64,000 bases of DNA from NCBI GenBank assembly GCA_963553325.1, contig CAUVOF010000001.1, positions 15,228 to 79,227 of the forward strand, written 5' to 3'. Each line of letters opens with the position of its first letter. Positions within the stretch are counted from its first letter, which is position 1. Shown here one piece after another: positions 1-7,558 of the stretch. The notes under the pieces were generated by a model. That model did no database searches, was not told the DNA's origin, and saw nothing but the letters and a program-made list of their open reading frames with translations. Position numbers and translations under genes: made by a program. Source of the stretch: Cardiobacterium sp963553325 (lineage in GTDB: Bacteria > Pseudomonadota > Gammaproteobacteria > Cardiobacteriales > Cardiobacteriaceae).

Positions 1-168
1 GTCGATGTGCAGGCGGTCGCCGTTTTTTATGGGGCGCGCTGGTTTGGCGCGCTGCTCATTGACGAGTACTTGGCCGTTTTCAATGGCTGCTTTGGCAACT
101 GCTCTGGTTCGGTAGAAGCGCGCCGCCCAGAGCCATTGGTCAAGGCGGACGCTCTCTGCTTCACTCAT
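1..168 (-). CDS. hslR: Heat shock protein 15 (S4-domain ribosome rescue factor), 3' part missing
   Basis: The 56 visible codons begin MSEAESVRLDQWLWAARFYR and continue with an S4 RNA-binding core (RTRAVAKAAIENGQVLVNEQ, then PIKNGDRLHID). This matches the N-terminus of HslR, which binds free 50S subunits that still carry a nascent chain. The window edge removes the rest of the gene. The start ATG lies inside the last codons of minE (8-base overlap), so it is probably translated from the min mRNA. Other S4-domain proteins are possible, but the DQWLWAARFYRTR stretch is typical of HslR. Confidence 0.85.
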   Translation of the reverse strand, partial: MSEAESVRLDQWLWAARFYRTRAVAKAAIENGQVLVNEQRAKPARPIKNGDRLHID

Positions 169-460
169 GGACGTCGCCGTCGTCAGCTTGCCCGTCTTCT
201 ACGGGCGCTTCCTTGTTGTGCAGGTTGATATTGAGTTCGAGCATTTCGATTTCGCCCTTGCGCGAGAAGTCGGCGCTGATGTCTTCAAGGTCGATAGCGA
301 AGTATTTTTTCACCACTTCCAAAATTTCTTTTTTCATGGTTTCTAGAAATTGTGGCTGGCTTCCCTGGCTGCGCCGGTGCGCGACGATAATTTGCAGGCG
401 TTCTTTGGCGATAGCCGCCGAATTGGCGCGGTTTTTTTTGAACAGATTAAAGAAACTCAT
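161..460 (-). CDS. minE: Cell division topological specificity factor MinE
   Basis: This 99-residue protein begins MSFFNLFKKNRANSAAIAKE, the membrane-targeting helix of MinE, followed by ERLQIIVAHRR, the MinD-interaction segment. The C-terminal half (LEVVKKYFAIDLEDISADF) is the dimerisation domain. MinE stimulates the MinD ATPase and drives the pole-to-pole oscillation that keeps MinC away from midcell. The protein is about ten residues longer than the E. coli one because of an acidic tail. It lies 2 bases after minD in the order minC-minD-minE. Confidence 0.95.
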   Translation of the reverse strand: MSFFNLFKKNRANSAAIAKERLQIIVAHRRSQGSQPQFLETMKKEILEVVKKYFAIDLEDISADFSRKGEIEMLELNINLHNKEAPVEDGQADDGDVHE

Positions 461-462
461 GT

Positions 463-1275
463 TTAACCACCGAAGATTTTGGAGAAAAGACCCTTGCGTT
501 TCGGGTCAACAAAGCGGTGTGGCAAATCATTGCCAAGGAAACGTTCAACCAGGTCAGAATATGCCTGCCCCGCCTGGCTGTCGGACATGAGAATGACCGG
601 CTCGCCCTGGTTGGAAGCAGTGAGGACGCTTTCGGATTCGGGGATAACGCCCAGCAGTTTGATAGAGAGGATTTCGATGACATCCTCGATGGAGAGCATT
701 TCCTGCTGCTGCACCCGCTCCGGGTTGTAGCGGGTGATGACTAGATGCTCTTTTACCGGCTCTTCGCCCAGTTCGGCGCGGCGCGATTTGCTGGCGAGAA
801 TGCCGAGAATGCGGTCGGAATCGCGTACCGAGGAGACTTCAGGGTTGGTGGTAATCAGGGCGTCATCGGCGAAATAGAGCGCCATCAACGCGCCCTGCTC
901 AATCCCGGCGGGGCTGTCGCAGATGATGTAATCGAAGTCCATCGCCTTGAGGTCATCGAGTACCTTGCTGACGCCTTCTTTGGTCAGCGCATCCTTGTCG
1001 CGTGTTTGCGAGGCGACCAGGGTGTAGAGGTTCTCTACACGCTTGTCTTTGATAAGCGCCTGGTTCAACTTCGCCTCACCGTTGATAACATTGACGAAAT
1101 CGTAAACGATACGGCGCTCGACGCCCATAATGAGGTCAAGATTGCGCAAGCCGACATCGAAGTCGATGACGCAAGTCTTGAAACCCTTGAGGGCGAAGCC
1201 GCAGGCAATGCTGGCACTGGTCGTGGTCTTCCCTACACCGCCTTTGCCTGAGGTTACTACAATGATTCTACTCAT
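463..1275 (-). CDS. minD: Septum site-determining ATPase MinD
   Basis: This 270-residue protein begins MSRIIVVTSGKGGVGKTTTS, which carries the deviant Walker A motif with its signature lysine. DFDVGLRNLDLIMG and DYIICDSPAGIE (Walker B) follow. The C-terminus GLFSKIFGG fits the membrane-targeting amphipathic helix. MinD recruits MinC to the membrane and is released by MinE. An upstream in-frame start would add 11 residues, but the family N-terminus and an AAGAG ribosome binding site favour the start at 1275. Confidence 0.96.
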   Translation of the reverse strand: MSRIIVVTSGKGGVGKTTTSASIACGFALKGFKTCVIDFDVGLRNLDLIMGVERRIVYDFVNVINGEAKLNQALIKDKRVENLYTLVASQTRDKDALTKEGVSKVLDDLKAMDFDYIICDSPAGIEQGALMALYFADDALITTNPEVSSVRDSDRILGILASKSRRAELGEEPVKEHLVITRYNPERVQQQEMLSIEDVIEILSIKLLGVIPESESVLTASNQGEPVILMSDSQAGQAYSDLVERFLGNDLPHRFVDPKRKGLFSKIFGG

Positions 1276-1307
1276 ATTTTTTTCTCTTGAAGAATTGAGG
1301 CCGGGCA

Positions 1308-2054
1308 TTATACCGACACTATTTGCATACTTTCATCAGGATTGAGGCTGATGAAAACATTTTGCCGCACGAGATTGGATTGCAACTGCTCTTTGTCCTG
1401 ATAAAGACCGGCAATGGAGACGAGTTCGGCATCCAGCTCATTGCAATAAATATGTGCGCCGACGTTTTCCAGCCCGCCGGCAAAGGCACGACCGCGCAAC
1501 GCGCCATGCACGGTAATGTTGCCATCGGCGTAAATTTCCGCGCCGGGGCTGACCGCGCCGACGATAATCAGGTCGCAATTTTCGGCCATCACGCGCTGAC
1601 CGGAGCGGATGTTTTGGCGGATGACCTTGGTTGGGGTGAATTTGCGTGCGGGAGGGGTGGGCGGTGGGGGAGGCGGTGTTTCAATGGGCGCGCTTTCTTC
1701 TACCTTGTCGGCAAGCGGCGCCGCTTTGCCGCTTTTGCTTTCGTTGCTGAGGCGAACCTCTGCCAAGCCGGCGGCAATCAGCGCAGCGGGCGCGACCACG
1801 CCACCACAGACGCCGACCAAGCCGAGCTTGTGCCGTTCAAAAATCCGTTTCAACGTTTTCAGCCATTTGGCGTCAGGATGAAAACCCTGCAGCGCGGAAA
1901 TATCGGCGACCAGCGGCTGCGTGGTAAAAAAATCCGGGGGAACTTGCGCAATCTTCTCGCTTAAGCGCTCATCAATCTGCGTAATATCGGTGTCTTGCAG
2001 CAGTACGGCGGTCACACTGACGCTGCGGCCTTTGAAATGGAGGGGGTCGCTCAT
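1308..2054 (-). CDS. minC: Septum formation inhibitor MinC
   Basis: This 248-residue FtsZ inhibitor has the N-terminal MinC domain (MSDPLHFKGRSVSVTAVLLQ), a proline-rich linker with six consecutive prolines, and the C-terminal beta-helix domain (GQRVMAENCDLIIVGAVSPG, then DGNITVHGALRGRAFAG). It acts with MinD to block Z-ring assembly away from midcell. In-frame starts at 2087 and 2114 exist, but alignment with known MinC N-termini supports 2054. It is the first gene of minC-minD-minE-hslR and is divergent from argE across about 77 bases. Confidence 0.94.
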   Translation of the reverse strand: MSDPLHFKGRSVSVTAVLLQDTDITQIDERLSEKIAQVPPDFFTTQPLVADISALQGFHPDAKWLKTLKRIFERHKLGLVGVCGGVVAPAALIAAGLAEVRLSNESKSGKAAPLADKVEESAPIETPPPPPPTPPARKFTPTKVIRQNIRSGQRVMAENCDLIIVGAVSPGAEIYADGNITVHGALRGRAFAGGLENVGAHIYCNELDAELVSIAGLYQDKEQLQSNLVRQNVFISLNPDESMQIVSV

Positions 2055-2131
2055 GGATTCGCTGACAATTCGTTGAAAAAGCGGCATGATAAAGTTTTCA
2101 ACCAGAGCGCTCAAGGCGCAGGGGAACCGTG

Positions 2132-3262
2132 ATGCCAGAAATCCGCGACAAACTCGCTGCGCTTATCCGCTTTGCCAGCATCTCCGGCAGCGACATGGGG
2201 GCGCTGCTTGATTGGCTCAGTGCCGAACTCGCGCCCTATGCGAGCTTTTGCCAGCGCCTGCCGGCGGCAGATAGCTGCAACGAAGCGCTGCTTGTGCGCA
2301 TTGGCGACGGTACAGGCGGACTGGTGCTTGCCGGTCATCTCGACGTCGTCCCCGTTGCCGGACAGCCGTGGTCTGCCGACCCGTTTACCTTGCGCGAAGC
2401 GGATAGCCGTTACTACGGGCGCGGCGTCTGCGACATGAAAGGCTTTTTCGCCTGCGCTCTTGCCGTTATCCCGCAACTACCACGCCTGCGCGCGCCGCTG
2501 TGGTTTGCCCTTTCCTGCGACGAAGAAATCGGCTGCCTCTCCGCGCCGCGTTTGGCGGAAGCCCTGCAACAGCATGGTGCGGGCGATGCCTACGTTTGGG
2601 TTGGCGAACCAACGCTGCTGCAGCCGGTGGTCGCGCACAAAGGCATCACCAACCTGCGCACCATCCTGCACGGTCGTGCTGCCCACAGTAGCCAGGTTGG
2701 CCAAGGCATCTCTGCTATTCACGCCGCCGCACGCCTCGTTACTGCCATTGAAGACAGCATGCGTGCGCTGCAAGACGAAGGCCGCCTCGACCCGCATTTC
2801 GACGTCCCCTACAGCTCGCTGCACGTTGGCAAAATCATTGGCGGCAGCGCGGTGAACATCGTTGCCGACCACTGCGAAATTCACTGGGAAATCCGCCACC
2901 TGCCGCAAGACGGCTTTGCCACCATCCGCGCCCGCATCGCCGCCGCCGAGCACGCCCTCGAAGCGGCATATCCCGGCCTGCGCATCGACACCCGCACAAC
3001 CACCGCCACCGTCGCCGCGCTGCAAGACGACAACAACGCCGCCTGGCTGGCGCTACTTGGCGCGCACCTGTCCGACACGACGCCGCAATACGTCGCCTAT
3101 GCCAGCGAAGCCGGCGCCTACCAACAGGCGGGGATGCAAACCCTGATTTGCGGCCCCGGCAGCATCCGCCAGGCGCACCAGGCAGACGAATGGGTTGAGA
3201 CGGCGCAGTTGCAACAATGTGCGGCAGTTATGCGCGCGCTTATCGCCGCACGTTGCGCATAA
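2132..3262 (+). CDS. argE: Acetylornithine deacetylase (M20 peptidase family)
   Basis: This 376-residue protein shows the M20 metal-site motifs GHLDVVP (about residue 69), GRGVCDMKG and CDEEIGC, the last holding the catalytic Glu pair. The overall sequence resembles ArgE, which removes acetate from N-acetylornithine in arginine synthesis. AGGGG at 2120 is spaced 7 bases from ATG 2132; a GTG directly before it is the less likely start. It stands alone between minC and glk. Succinyl-diaminopimelate desuccinylase is a related alternative, but the GISAIHAAARLVTAIE region and DPHFDVPYSSLHVG fit ArgE better. Confidence 0.88.
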   Translation: MPEIRDKLAALIRFASISGSDMGALLDWLSAELAPYASFCQRLPAADSCNEALLVRIGDGTGGLVLAGHLDVVPVAGQPWSADPFTLREADSRYYGRGVCDMKGFFACALAVIPQLPRLRAPLWFALSCDEEIGCLSAPRLAEALQQHGAGDAYVWVGEPTLLQPVVAHKGITNLRTILHGRAAHSSQVGQGISAIHAAARLVTAIEDSMRALQDEGRLDPHFDVPYSSLHVGKIIGGSAVNIVADHCEIHWEIRHLPQDGFATIRARIAAAEHALEAAYPGLRIDTRTTTATVAALQDDNNAAWLALLGAHLSDTTPQYVAYASEAGAYQQAGMQTLICGPGSIRQAHQADEWVETAQLQQCAAVMRALIAARCA

Positions 3263-3266
3263 AAAA

Positions 3267-3287
3267 GCCGCTTCGTGAAGAAGCGGC
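3267..3287. terminator. Hairpin after argE
   Basis: An 8-bp perfect stem (GCCGCTTC / GAAGCGGC) lies just after the argE stop. On the plus strand it is not followed by a T-run. On the minus strand it is followed by six Ts, so as an intrinsic terminator it would work in the antisense direction. Confidence 0.4.
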
Positions 3288-3399
3288 AGACATTTCAGGT
3301 ACATATAATAGAATTCGCATGCCCGCATTATACACAACATAAAGCGGAAATGACGGAAAAATTACCCAAAATCTAGCCCACTAACTCTCAGAGACAGCC

Positions 3400-4338
3400 A
3401 TGACAAACATCCACCTGCTTGCCGACATTGGCGGCACCAACGCCCGCTTCGCCCTCGGCGACGGCCAGCGTATCTACGCCATCCAGACCCTGCCCACCGC
3501 CGACTATCCCACCCTGCAAGACGCCATCCGCGCCTACCTGCAAGCGCAAAATGAGACAGTCGCGCAAGCCGCCATCGCCATCGCTAACCCCATCACTGGC
3601 GACCATATCCAAATGACCAACTGCCACTGGCAATTCTCTATCAGCGCTCTGCAACGCGAACTGCAACTGGAAAAACTGCACCTCATCAACGACTTCACCG
3701 CGCAGGCGCTCGCCATTCCGCGCCTTACTGCCACCGAAAAACGGCAGGTGCGCGCCGGCGAAGGCGTGGCGGGAACACCGCTTGCCGTCATCGGTCCCGG
3801 TACCGGGCTGGGCGTTTCCGCCCTCATCCCCAACGGCGACCGCTGGCTCGCGCTTACCAGCGAAGGCGGCCACGTCAGCCTCGCGCCGTACAACGATGCC
3901 GAGTTAGCCATCTGGCAATATGCGCGCGCCCTGCATGGCCACGTTTCCGCCGAACGCCTCATCAACGGCGCCGGCCTCTCGCTTATCGACAGCGCCCTTG
4001 CCAACATCAACAACGACGTCAGCGATCGCTCACCCGCGGAAATCACCGCCGCCGCCTTGGCTGGCGAAGCGCGCGCCCGCGCCGTGCTGGACCACTTCTG
4101 CACCTTCCTCGCCACCGTTACCGCCGACCTCGTCCTCACCCTCGGCGCGCGTGGCGGCGTTTACCTCTGCGGTGGCATCCTGCCGCGCATCGCCGACTAC
4201 CTCATCAACGACAGCCCGTTCAACGCGCGTTTCACCGACAAAGGCCGCCTAAAAAGCTACCTGGATACCGTTCCCGTCTGGCTGGTTACCGCCGACAACC
4301 CCGGACTGGTAGGGGTGGCGGAAACCCTGCGCGACTAA
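3400..4338 (+). CDS. glk: Glucokinase
   Basis: This 312-residue protein begins MTNIHLLADIGGTNARFALG, the phosphate-1 motif of bacterial glucokinases. LINDFTAQALAIP (catalytic Asp) and VIGPGTGLGVSAL follow, with TSEGGHVSLAP near residue 150 carrying the sugar-contacting Glu and His. It phosphorylates glucose with ATP in the cytoplasm. It is monocistronic and followed at once by a 31-bp dispersed repeat and a shared terminator. The family length is about 320 residues, so it is complete. Confidence 0.94.
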   Translation: MTNIHLLADIGGTNARFALGDGQRIYAIQTLPTADYPTLQDAIRAYLQAQNETVAQAAIAIANPITGDHIQMTNCHWQFSISALQRELQLEKLHLINDFTAQALAIPRLTATEKRQVRAGEGVAGTPLAVIGPGTGLGVSALIPNGDRWLALTSEGGHVSLAPYNDAELAIWQYARALHGHVSAERLINGAGLSLIDSALANINNDVSDRSPAEITAAALAGEARARAVLDHFCTFLATVTADLVLTLGARGGVYLCGGILPRIADYLINDSPFNARFTDKGRLKSYLDTVPVWLVTADNPGLVGVAETLRD

Positions 4339-4342
4339 AATA

Positions 4343-4373
4343 TACATACACGAACCCCGCTACCCTGTATGTA
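4343..4373 (+). repeat. 31-bp post-stop repeat, copy 1 (after glk)
   Basis: This is an imperfect palindrome with ends TACATACA / TGTATGTA and a C-rich centre (CGAACCCCGCTACCC). It starts 4 bases after the glk stop. The same 31 bases occur as exact reverse complement at 60814-60844 and with few changes at 44938-44968. In all three places it lies just downstream of a gene in the same orientation relative to that gene. Confidence 0.85.
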
Positions 4374-4375
4374 AA

Positions 4376-4400
4376 AAAAGCCACCTTGACGGTGGCTTTT
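4376..4400. terminator. Bidirectional terminator between glk and yhhQ
   Basis: The stem AAAAGCCACC / GGTGGCTTTT with loop TTGAC has A- and T-rich flanks on both sides. It can end glk on the plus strand and yhhQ on the minus strand. Confidence 0.8.
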
Positions 4401-4403
4401 GCT

Positions 4404-5075
4404 TTACGACGCGGCGGGTGTTTCGCTGCCCTGTACCGTTGTCAGGCGCTTGGTCAAATAGCGCAACAACACCCCGTAAGCGGGCAGGAAAAACAGACCG
4501 CTGGCGGTAATCTTCCAGGCATAATCGGTCATTGCCAATTGCTGCCAATGCTCGGCCATATAGGGGTCAGGGCTTTGATAAAAAGCAATCGAGAAAAACA
4601 AAACCGTATCAATAATATTGCCCAAAATGGTGGAAGCACTCGGTGCGACCCACCATTGCGCATTCTGCCGCAAGAAATTAAAGACGGTAATATCGAGTAA
4701 TTGCCCGACCAAATAACCAACAAAACTGGCAAGGGCAATGCGCGCCACAAAAATATCCAGCGACTGCAAACCGGCAAAGCCGACAAAATGCCCATCCTGG
4801 AACAGCACCGAAATCAAATAAGAAATCAACAGCGCCGGAATCATCACGCAAAAAATAATCTTGCGCGCCAGCGGGGCGCCAAAAATCCGCACCGTCAAAT
4901 CGGTGGTCAAGAAAATAAAGGGGAAAGAAAACGCGCCCCAAGTGGTATGCAAATCGCCAATCTGGAAAGGAATCTGCACCAAAATATTACTGGCGGCAAT
5001 AACAAACGTATGCCAGAAGGCAAGCCAAACCAGCGCCTTGCGCTGCTGGGCAGCGGTAAAATGAAATTTCTGCAT
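4404..5075 (-). CDS. yhhQ: Queuosine precursor (preQ0) transporter, YhhQ/DUF165 family
   Basis: This 223-residue membrane protein has about six hydrophobic segments. The motifs NILVQIPFQIG, TTDLTVRIFG and TILGNIIDTVLFFSIAFY are typical of the YhhQ (VUT, COG1738) family, which imports 7-cyano-7-deazaguanine for queuosine synthesis. ATG 5075 begins MQKFHFTAAQQRKALVWLAF, as in the family; an upstream extension inside queF is not expected. It lies 10 bases after queF, whose product reduces the same compound, so uptake and use are coupled. Confidence 0.9.
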   Translation of the reverse strand: MQKFHFTAAQQRKALVWLAFWHTFVIAASNILVQIPFQIGDLHTTWGAFSFPFIFLTTDLTVRIFGAPLARKIIFCVMIPALLISYLISVLFQDGHFVGFAGLQSLDIFVARIALASFVGYLVGQLLDITVFNFLRQNAQWWVAPSASTILGNIIDTVLFFSIAFYQSPDPYMAEHWQQLAMTDYAWKITASGLFFLPAYGVLLRYLTKRLTTVQGSETPAAS

Positions 5076-5085
5076 GGTGCGCTCC

Positions 5086-5547
5086 TTAAGACTGGTAGAG
5101 GCGCGCCGTAGCACGGGCTTCATAAGCGCTGCCGGGCTTGCCATAGGTGGCGAGCGGATGAATGGCGATGCCGCCGCGCGGAGTAAATTCGCCGAAGACT
5201 TCAATATATTTTGGCTGCATCAAATGAATTAAATCCTTCATGATGATATTGACGCAATCCTCATGAAAGTCGCCATGATTGCGAAAGCCGAATAAATAGA
5301 GCTTGAGTGATTTACTCTCTACCAGTTTTTCGTCGGGAATATAGGCAATGCGGATGGTGGCAAAATCCGGCTGGCCAGTAATTGGGCAAATGCTGGTAAA
5401 TTCCGGACAAACGAGGGAAACGAGATAATCGTTGTCGGGGTGTTTATTGGGAAACGCCTCAAGAATATCCGGCGTATAAGAAAGCGGCATAGCCGCCTGT
5501 TGATTGCCAAGCAGGGAAATGCCCGCTGGCTTTTGTGATGATGTCAT
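5086..5547 (-). CDS. queF: NADPH-dependent 7-cyano-7-deazaguanine reductase QueF (short, unimodular type)
   Basis: This 153-residue protein belongs to the short QueF subfamily. The catalytic Cys is in PEFTSICPITGQPDFATI, and the QueF signature ESKSLKLYLFGFRNHGDFHE follows. It reduces preQ0 to preQ1, the base inserted into tRNA by Tgt. AGGA is spaced 7 bases from ATG 5547. That ribosome binding site forms part of a preQ1-type riboswitch immediately upstream, so translation should fall when preQ1 is plentiful. It forms an operon with yhhQ. Confidence 0.94.
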   Translation of the reverse strand: MTSSQKPAGISLLGNQQAAMPLSYTPDILEAFPNKHPDNDYLVSLVCPEFTSICPITGQPDFATIRIAYIPDEKLVESKSLKLYLFGFRNHGDFHEDCVNIIMKDLIHLMQPKYIEVFGEFTPRGGIAIHPLATYGKPGSAYEARATARLYQS

Positions 5548-5554
5548 AATTTTT

Positions 5555-5592
5555 TCCTGGTTTTTTATTGTGGGAGGTCTGCGAACCACAGG
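5555..5592 (-). promoter_or_regulatory. preQ1-I type riboswitch in the queF leader
   Basis: On the minus strand the leader reads stem TGTGG, loop TTCGCAGACCTC, stem CCACA, A-rich tail ATAAAAAACC, then AGGA. This is the compact H-type pseudoknot layout of class I preQ1 riboswitches: a 5-bp P1, a loop with CGCAG and a C-rich part, and an A-rich tail. The loop CCT can pair with AGG of the queF ribosome binding site. Control of translation is therefore expected. The location before queF-yhhQ strongly supports the call. Confidence 0.8.
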
Positions 5593-5685
5593 GGCGCGGA
5601 TTCTACGCACGCCCGCCATTTTGTCAATCAAGCGGCAAGCCTAAAGAACAGCAAACAAACACTTGTCAGTGATGCGGCAGATGGC

Positions 5686-5714
5686 TTGCGCGCTGCGGCG
5701 TGGCTGTGTATGAT
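5686..5714 (+). promoter_or_regulatory. Predicted sigma-70 promoter of tRNA-Thr
   Basis: TTGCGC (5686-5691) and TATGAT (5709-5714) are separated by 17 bp. A GC-rich discriminator (TGCGCCCGC) follows, as is usual for stable RNA genes under stringent control. The tRNA starts 16 bases after the -10 box. Confidence 0.7.
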
Positions 5715-5730
5715 TGCGCCCGCTTTTCGG

Positions 5731-5806
5731 GCCGGTGTAGCTCAGTTGGTAGAGCAGCGCATTCGTAACGCGCAGGTCATGGGTTCAAGTCCCTTCACCG
5801 GCTCCA
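5731..5806 (+). tRNA. tRNA-Thr, anticodon CGT
   Basis: The 76-nt cloverleaf has a GCCGGTG / CACCGGC acceptor stem, the D arm GCTCAGTTGGTAGAGC, the anticodon loop TTCGTAA and the T loop TTCAAGT, and CCA is encoded. Anticodon CGT reads ACG (Thr). It resembles E. coli thrW closely. The closing pair of the anticodon stem (position 31-39) is A-C, a small oddity. Confidence 0.95.
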
Positions 5807-5832
5807 GGCATTTCTCCTTCTTAAATGGTTTT

Positions 5833-5856
5833 CCCCGCCGCTTGGCGGGGTTTTTT
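5833..5856 (+). terminator. Terminator of tRNA-Thr
   Basis: The stem CCCCGCC / GGCGGGG with loop GCTT is followed by six Ts, 27 bases after the tRNA. Confidence 0.85.
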
Positions 5857-5866
5857 ATGCCCGCAA

Positions 5867-6718
5867 TCAAGTCTGGTAGCGTTTGTTTTCTTTTTTGGCA
5901 AACCAAAGGATGAGCTTGTCGAGCAGGAAGGTCGGCAGGATGCGCTTGGCGATGCCCATCACCCAGGTAACGGCGGTAACGTAGTAGCGCGCTTTGGGGC
6001 GTGGCGATTCGATGGCGTGGATGAGTTTCTGCACGACGGCATCGGGCGGCAGGGTAAACGGCAGCGGTTTGTCGCTTTGCAGGCGGTTAATCATCGAAAG
6101 GTAGCGCTCTTTGTAGCGGCTGTTGTCGAGGTCAATCCATTGCTGGAACTGCTGGTAAGCGTTGCCGCGGAAGCTGCTTTTAATCGGGCCTGGCTCAATC
6201 AGGCTGACGTGGATGCCGCTGCCAGCAAGCTCCAGCCGCAGCACGTCGCTCCAGCCTTCGAGCGCGAATTTGGTGGTGGTGTAAGCGCCACGGTAGCGCA
6301 TTGCCGCGAGCCCCAAGACAGAGCTGTTATTGACGATGCGGCCATGCCCCTGTGCGCGCATCACTGGCAGGATGCGCATGGTGAGGTCGTGCCAGCCGAG
6401 CAGGCCGGTGTCGAGCTGGTAGGCGAGCGCGTTGCGCGAGAGGTCTTCCAGCGCGGCGGGGATGGCAAAGGCGCCGTTGTTAAAAAGCGCATCCAGCGTG
6501 CCGCCGGTTTGCTTCAGTACCCAGTCAAGCGCCATGCGGATGCTGTCCGGCTCGGTGAGGTCAAGCTGGACGGCGTTTAGCCCTTCGCTTTTGAGTTGTT
6601 CGACGTCGGCGGCGTCGCGCGCGCTGGCGAATACTTGCCAGCCGCGCTCTTGCAGCATATGCGCGGCGCGGTGGCCAATGCCGCTGGAACAGCCGGTGAT
6701 GAGGATGCTTTTTTTCAT
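5867..6718 (-). CDS. Short-chain dehydrogenase/reductase, YbbO-like
   Basis: This 283-residue SDR begins MKKSILITGCSSGIGHRAAH, the TGxxxGIG nucleotide-binding motif. NNSSVLGL provides the catalytic Ser and YTTTK the Tyr-Lys pair. It ends in a basic hydrophobic tail (VMGIAKRILPTFLLDKLIL). Similarity is highest to E. coli YbbO, an NADP-linked aldehyde reductase. The usual NNAG motif reads NNGA here, a swap seen in one SDR branch. The real substrate cannot be told. It lies 109 bases after rnc on the same strand. Confidence 0.8.
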   Translation of the reverse strand: MKKSILITGCSSGIGHRAAHMLQERGWQVFASARDAADVEQLKSEGLNAVQLDLTEPDSIRMALDWVLKQTGGTLDALFNNGAFAIPAALEDLSRNALAYQLDTGLLGWHDLTMRILPVMRAQGHGRIVNNSSVLGLAAMRYRGAYTTTKFALEGWSDVLRLELAGSGIHVSLIEPGPIKSSFRGNAYQQFQQWIDLDNSRYKERYLSMINRLQSDKPLPFTLPPDAVVQKLIHAIESPRPKARYYVTAVTWVMGIAKRILPTFLLDKLILWFAKKENKRYQT

Positions 6719-6827
6719 GTTGCCTCTGGGTTGTGTAACTGGGGAAATTGTATGCCGGTTTGGTAGCGGGCGAGGCATTATTCGGGCAAGCAGCGGCGCG
6801 CAAACATCCCGCCCTGATGCGCGCGGG

Positions 6828-7511
6828 TCAGCTGATTTTGTTGTTTTGGTAGTGGGCGAGTAGCTCGGCGGCGGCTTCTTGTTCGGCTTTTTTGCGATTG
6901 CTGGCGCGGGCGGTGGCGCGGTAATCGCCGCTGGTTGCCTCGATTTGGAACAGGCGCGCGTGTTCCGGGCCGCTTTCGTTGATGATTTGGTAGTCCGGTA
7001 GCGGCAGGCCGCGTCCTTGCAGGTATTCTTGCAGCAGGGTTTTCGCGTCTTTGAGGCGGGTTGCGGTTTCCGGCAGGGCGGCGAGGTCGTCGGCAAGAAG
7101 GGCGAGAGTGATGCGTTCGCAGGTGGGGTAGTCGCTGTCGATATAGACGGCGGCGATGAGTGCCTCCATCGCGTCGGCGAGGATGGAATCGCGGCGCGCG
7201 CCGCCGCTTTTCAGCTCACCGCTGCCGAGGTGCAGGTGCTGGCCGAGGTTGAGGCGGCGGGCGACGGCGGCGAGGTTCTGCCCGCTGACGATGGTGGCGC
7301 GTAGGCGGGTGAGGTCGCCTTCGGGGACGTTGCGGCGGTTTTTGTAAATCCAAATGCTGCTGATGGTTTCGAGCAGGGCATCGCCGAGAAATTCGAGGCG
7401 CTCGTTGTGCGCGGCGCTGTGGCTGCGGTGGGTGAGGGCGCGGCTGAGGTGGCTGGGGTCGGTGAAGCGGTAGTTGAGGGCGTGTTCGAGCGGGTGCATT
7501 TGGTTTGTCAT
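6828..7511 (-). CDS. rnc: Ribonuclease III
   Basis: This 227-residue protein has the catalytic signature NERLEFLGDALLE (acidic residues E and D), the second acidic site DAMEALIAAVYID, and a C-terminal dsRNA-binding domain ending NRKKAEQEAAAELLAHY. It processes rRNA precursors and structured mRNAs. Unlike the common rnc-era arrangement, era is about 37 kb away here, and the gene sits between lipA and an SDR gene. The start at 7511 has a GAGGGG ribosome binding site next to a 10-bp hairpin. Confidence 0.95.
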   Translation of the reverse strand: MTNQMHPLEHALNYRFTDPSHLSRALTHRSHSAAHNERLEFLGDALLETISSIWIYKNRRNVPEGDLTRLRATIVSGQNLAAVARRLNLGQHLHLGSGELKSGGARRDSILADAMEALIAAVYIDSDYPTCERITLALLADDLAALPETATRLKDAKTLLQEYLQGRGLPLPDYQIINESGPEHARLFQIEATSGDYRATARASNRKKAEQEAAAELLAHYQNNKIS

Positions 7512-7522
7512 TGGGTTTGCCC

Positions 7523-7549
7523 CTCTTCCCCGCTAGCAACGGGGAAGAG
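7523..7549 (-). promoter_or_regulatory. Hairpin overlapping the rnc ribosome binding site
   Basis: A perfect 10-bp stem (CTCTTCCCCG / CGGGGAAGAG, loop TTGCTAG) lies 11 bases before the rnc start. Its 3' arm merges into the GAGGGG ribosome binding site. There is no T-run, so it is not a clear lipA terminator. In E. coli, RNase III cuts a leader stem of its own mRNA; a similar control is possible but not shown here. Confidence 0.5.
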
Positions 7550-7558
7550 TGTAGTGGT

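Noticed and set aside
3267..3287. Hairpin after argE as its terminator
   Set aside because: Only the opposite strand has a T-run, so it does not work well for argE. It is kept as a low-confidence feature.
5867..7096. A 409-residue fusion of an Arg/Pro-rich N-terminus to the SDR
   Set aside because: The first 126 codons lie opposite or out of frame to rnc. The ATG at 6718 begins exactly at the SDR family N-terminus.
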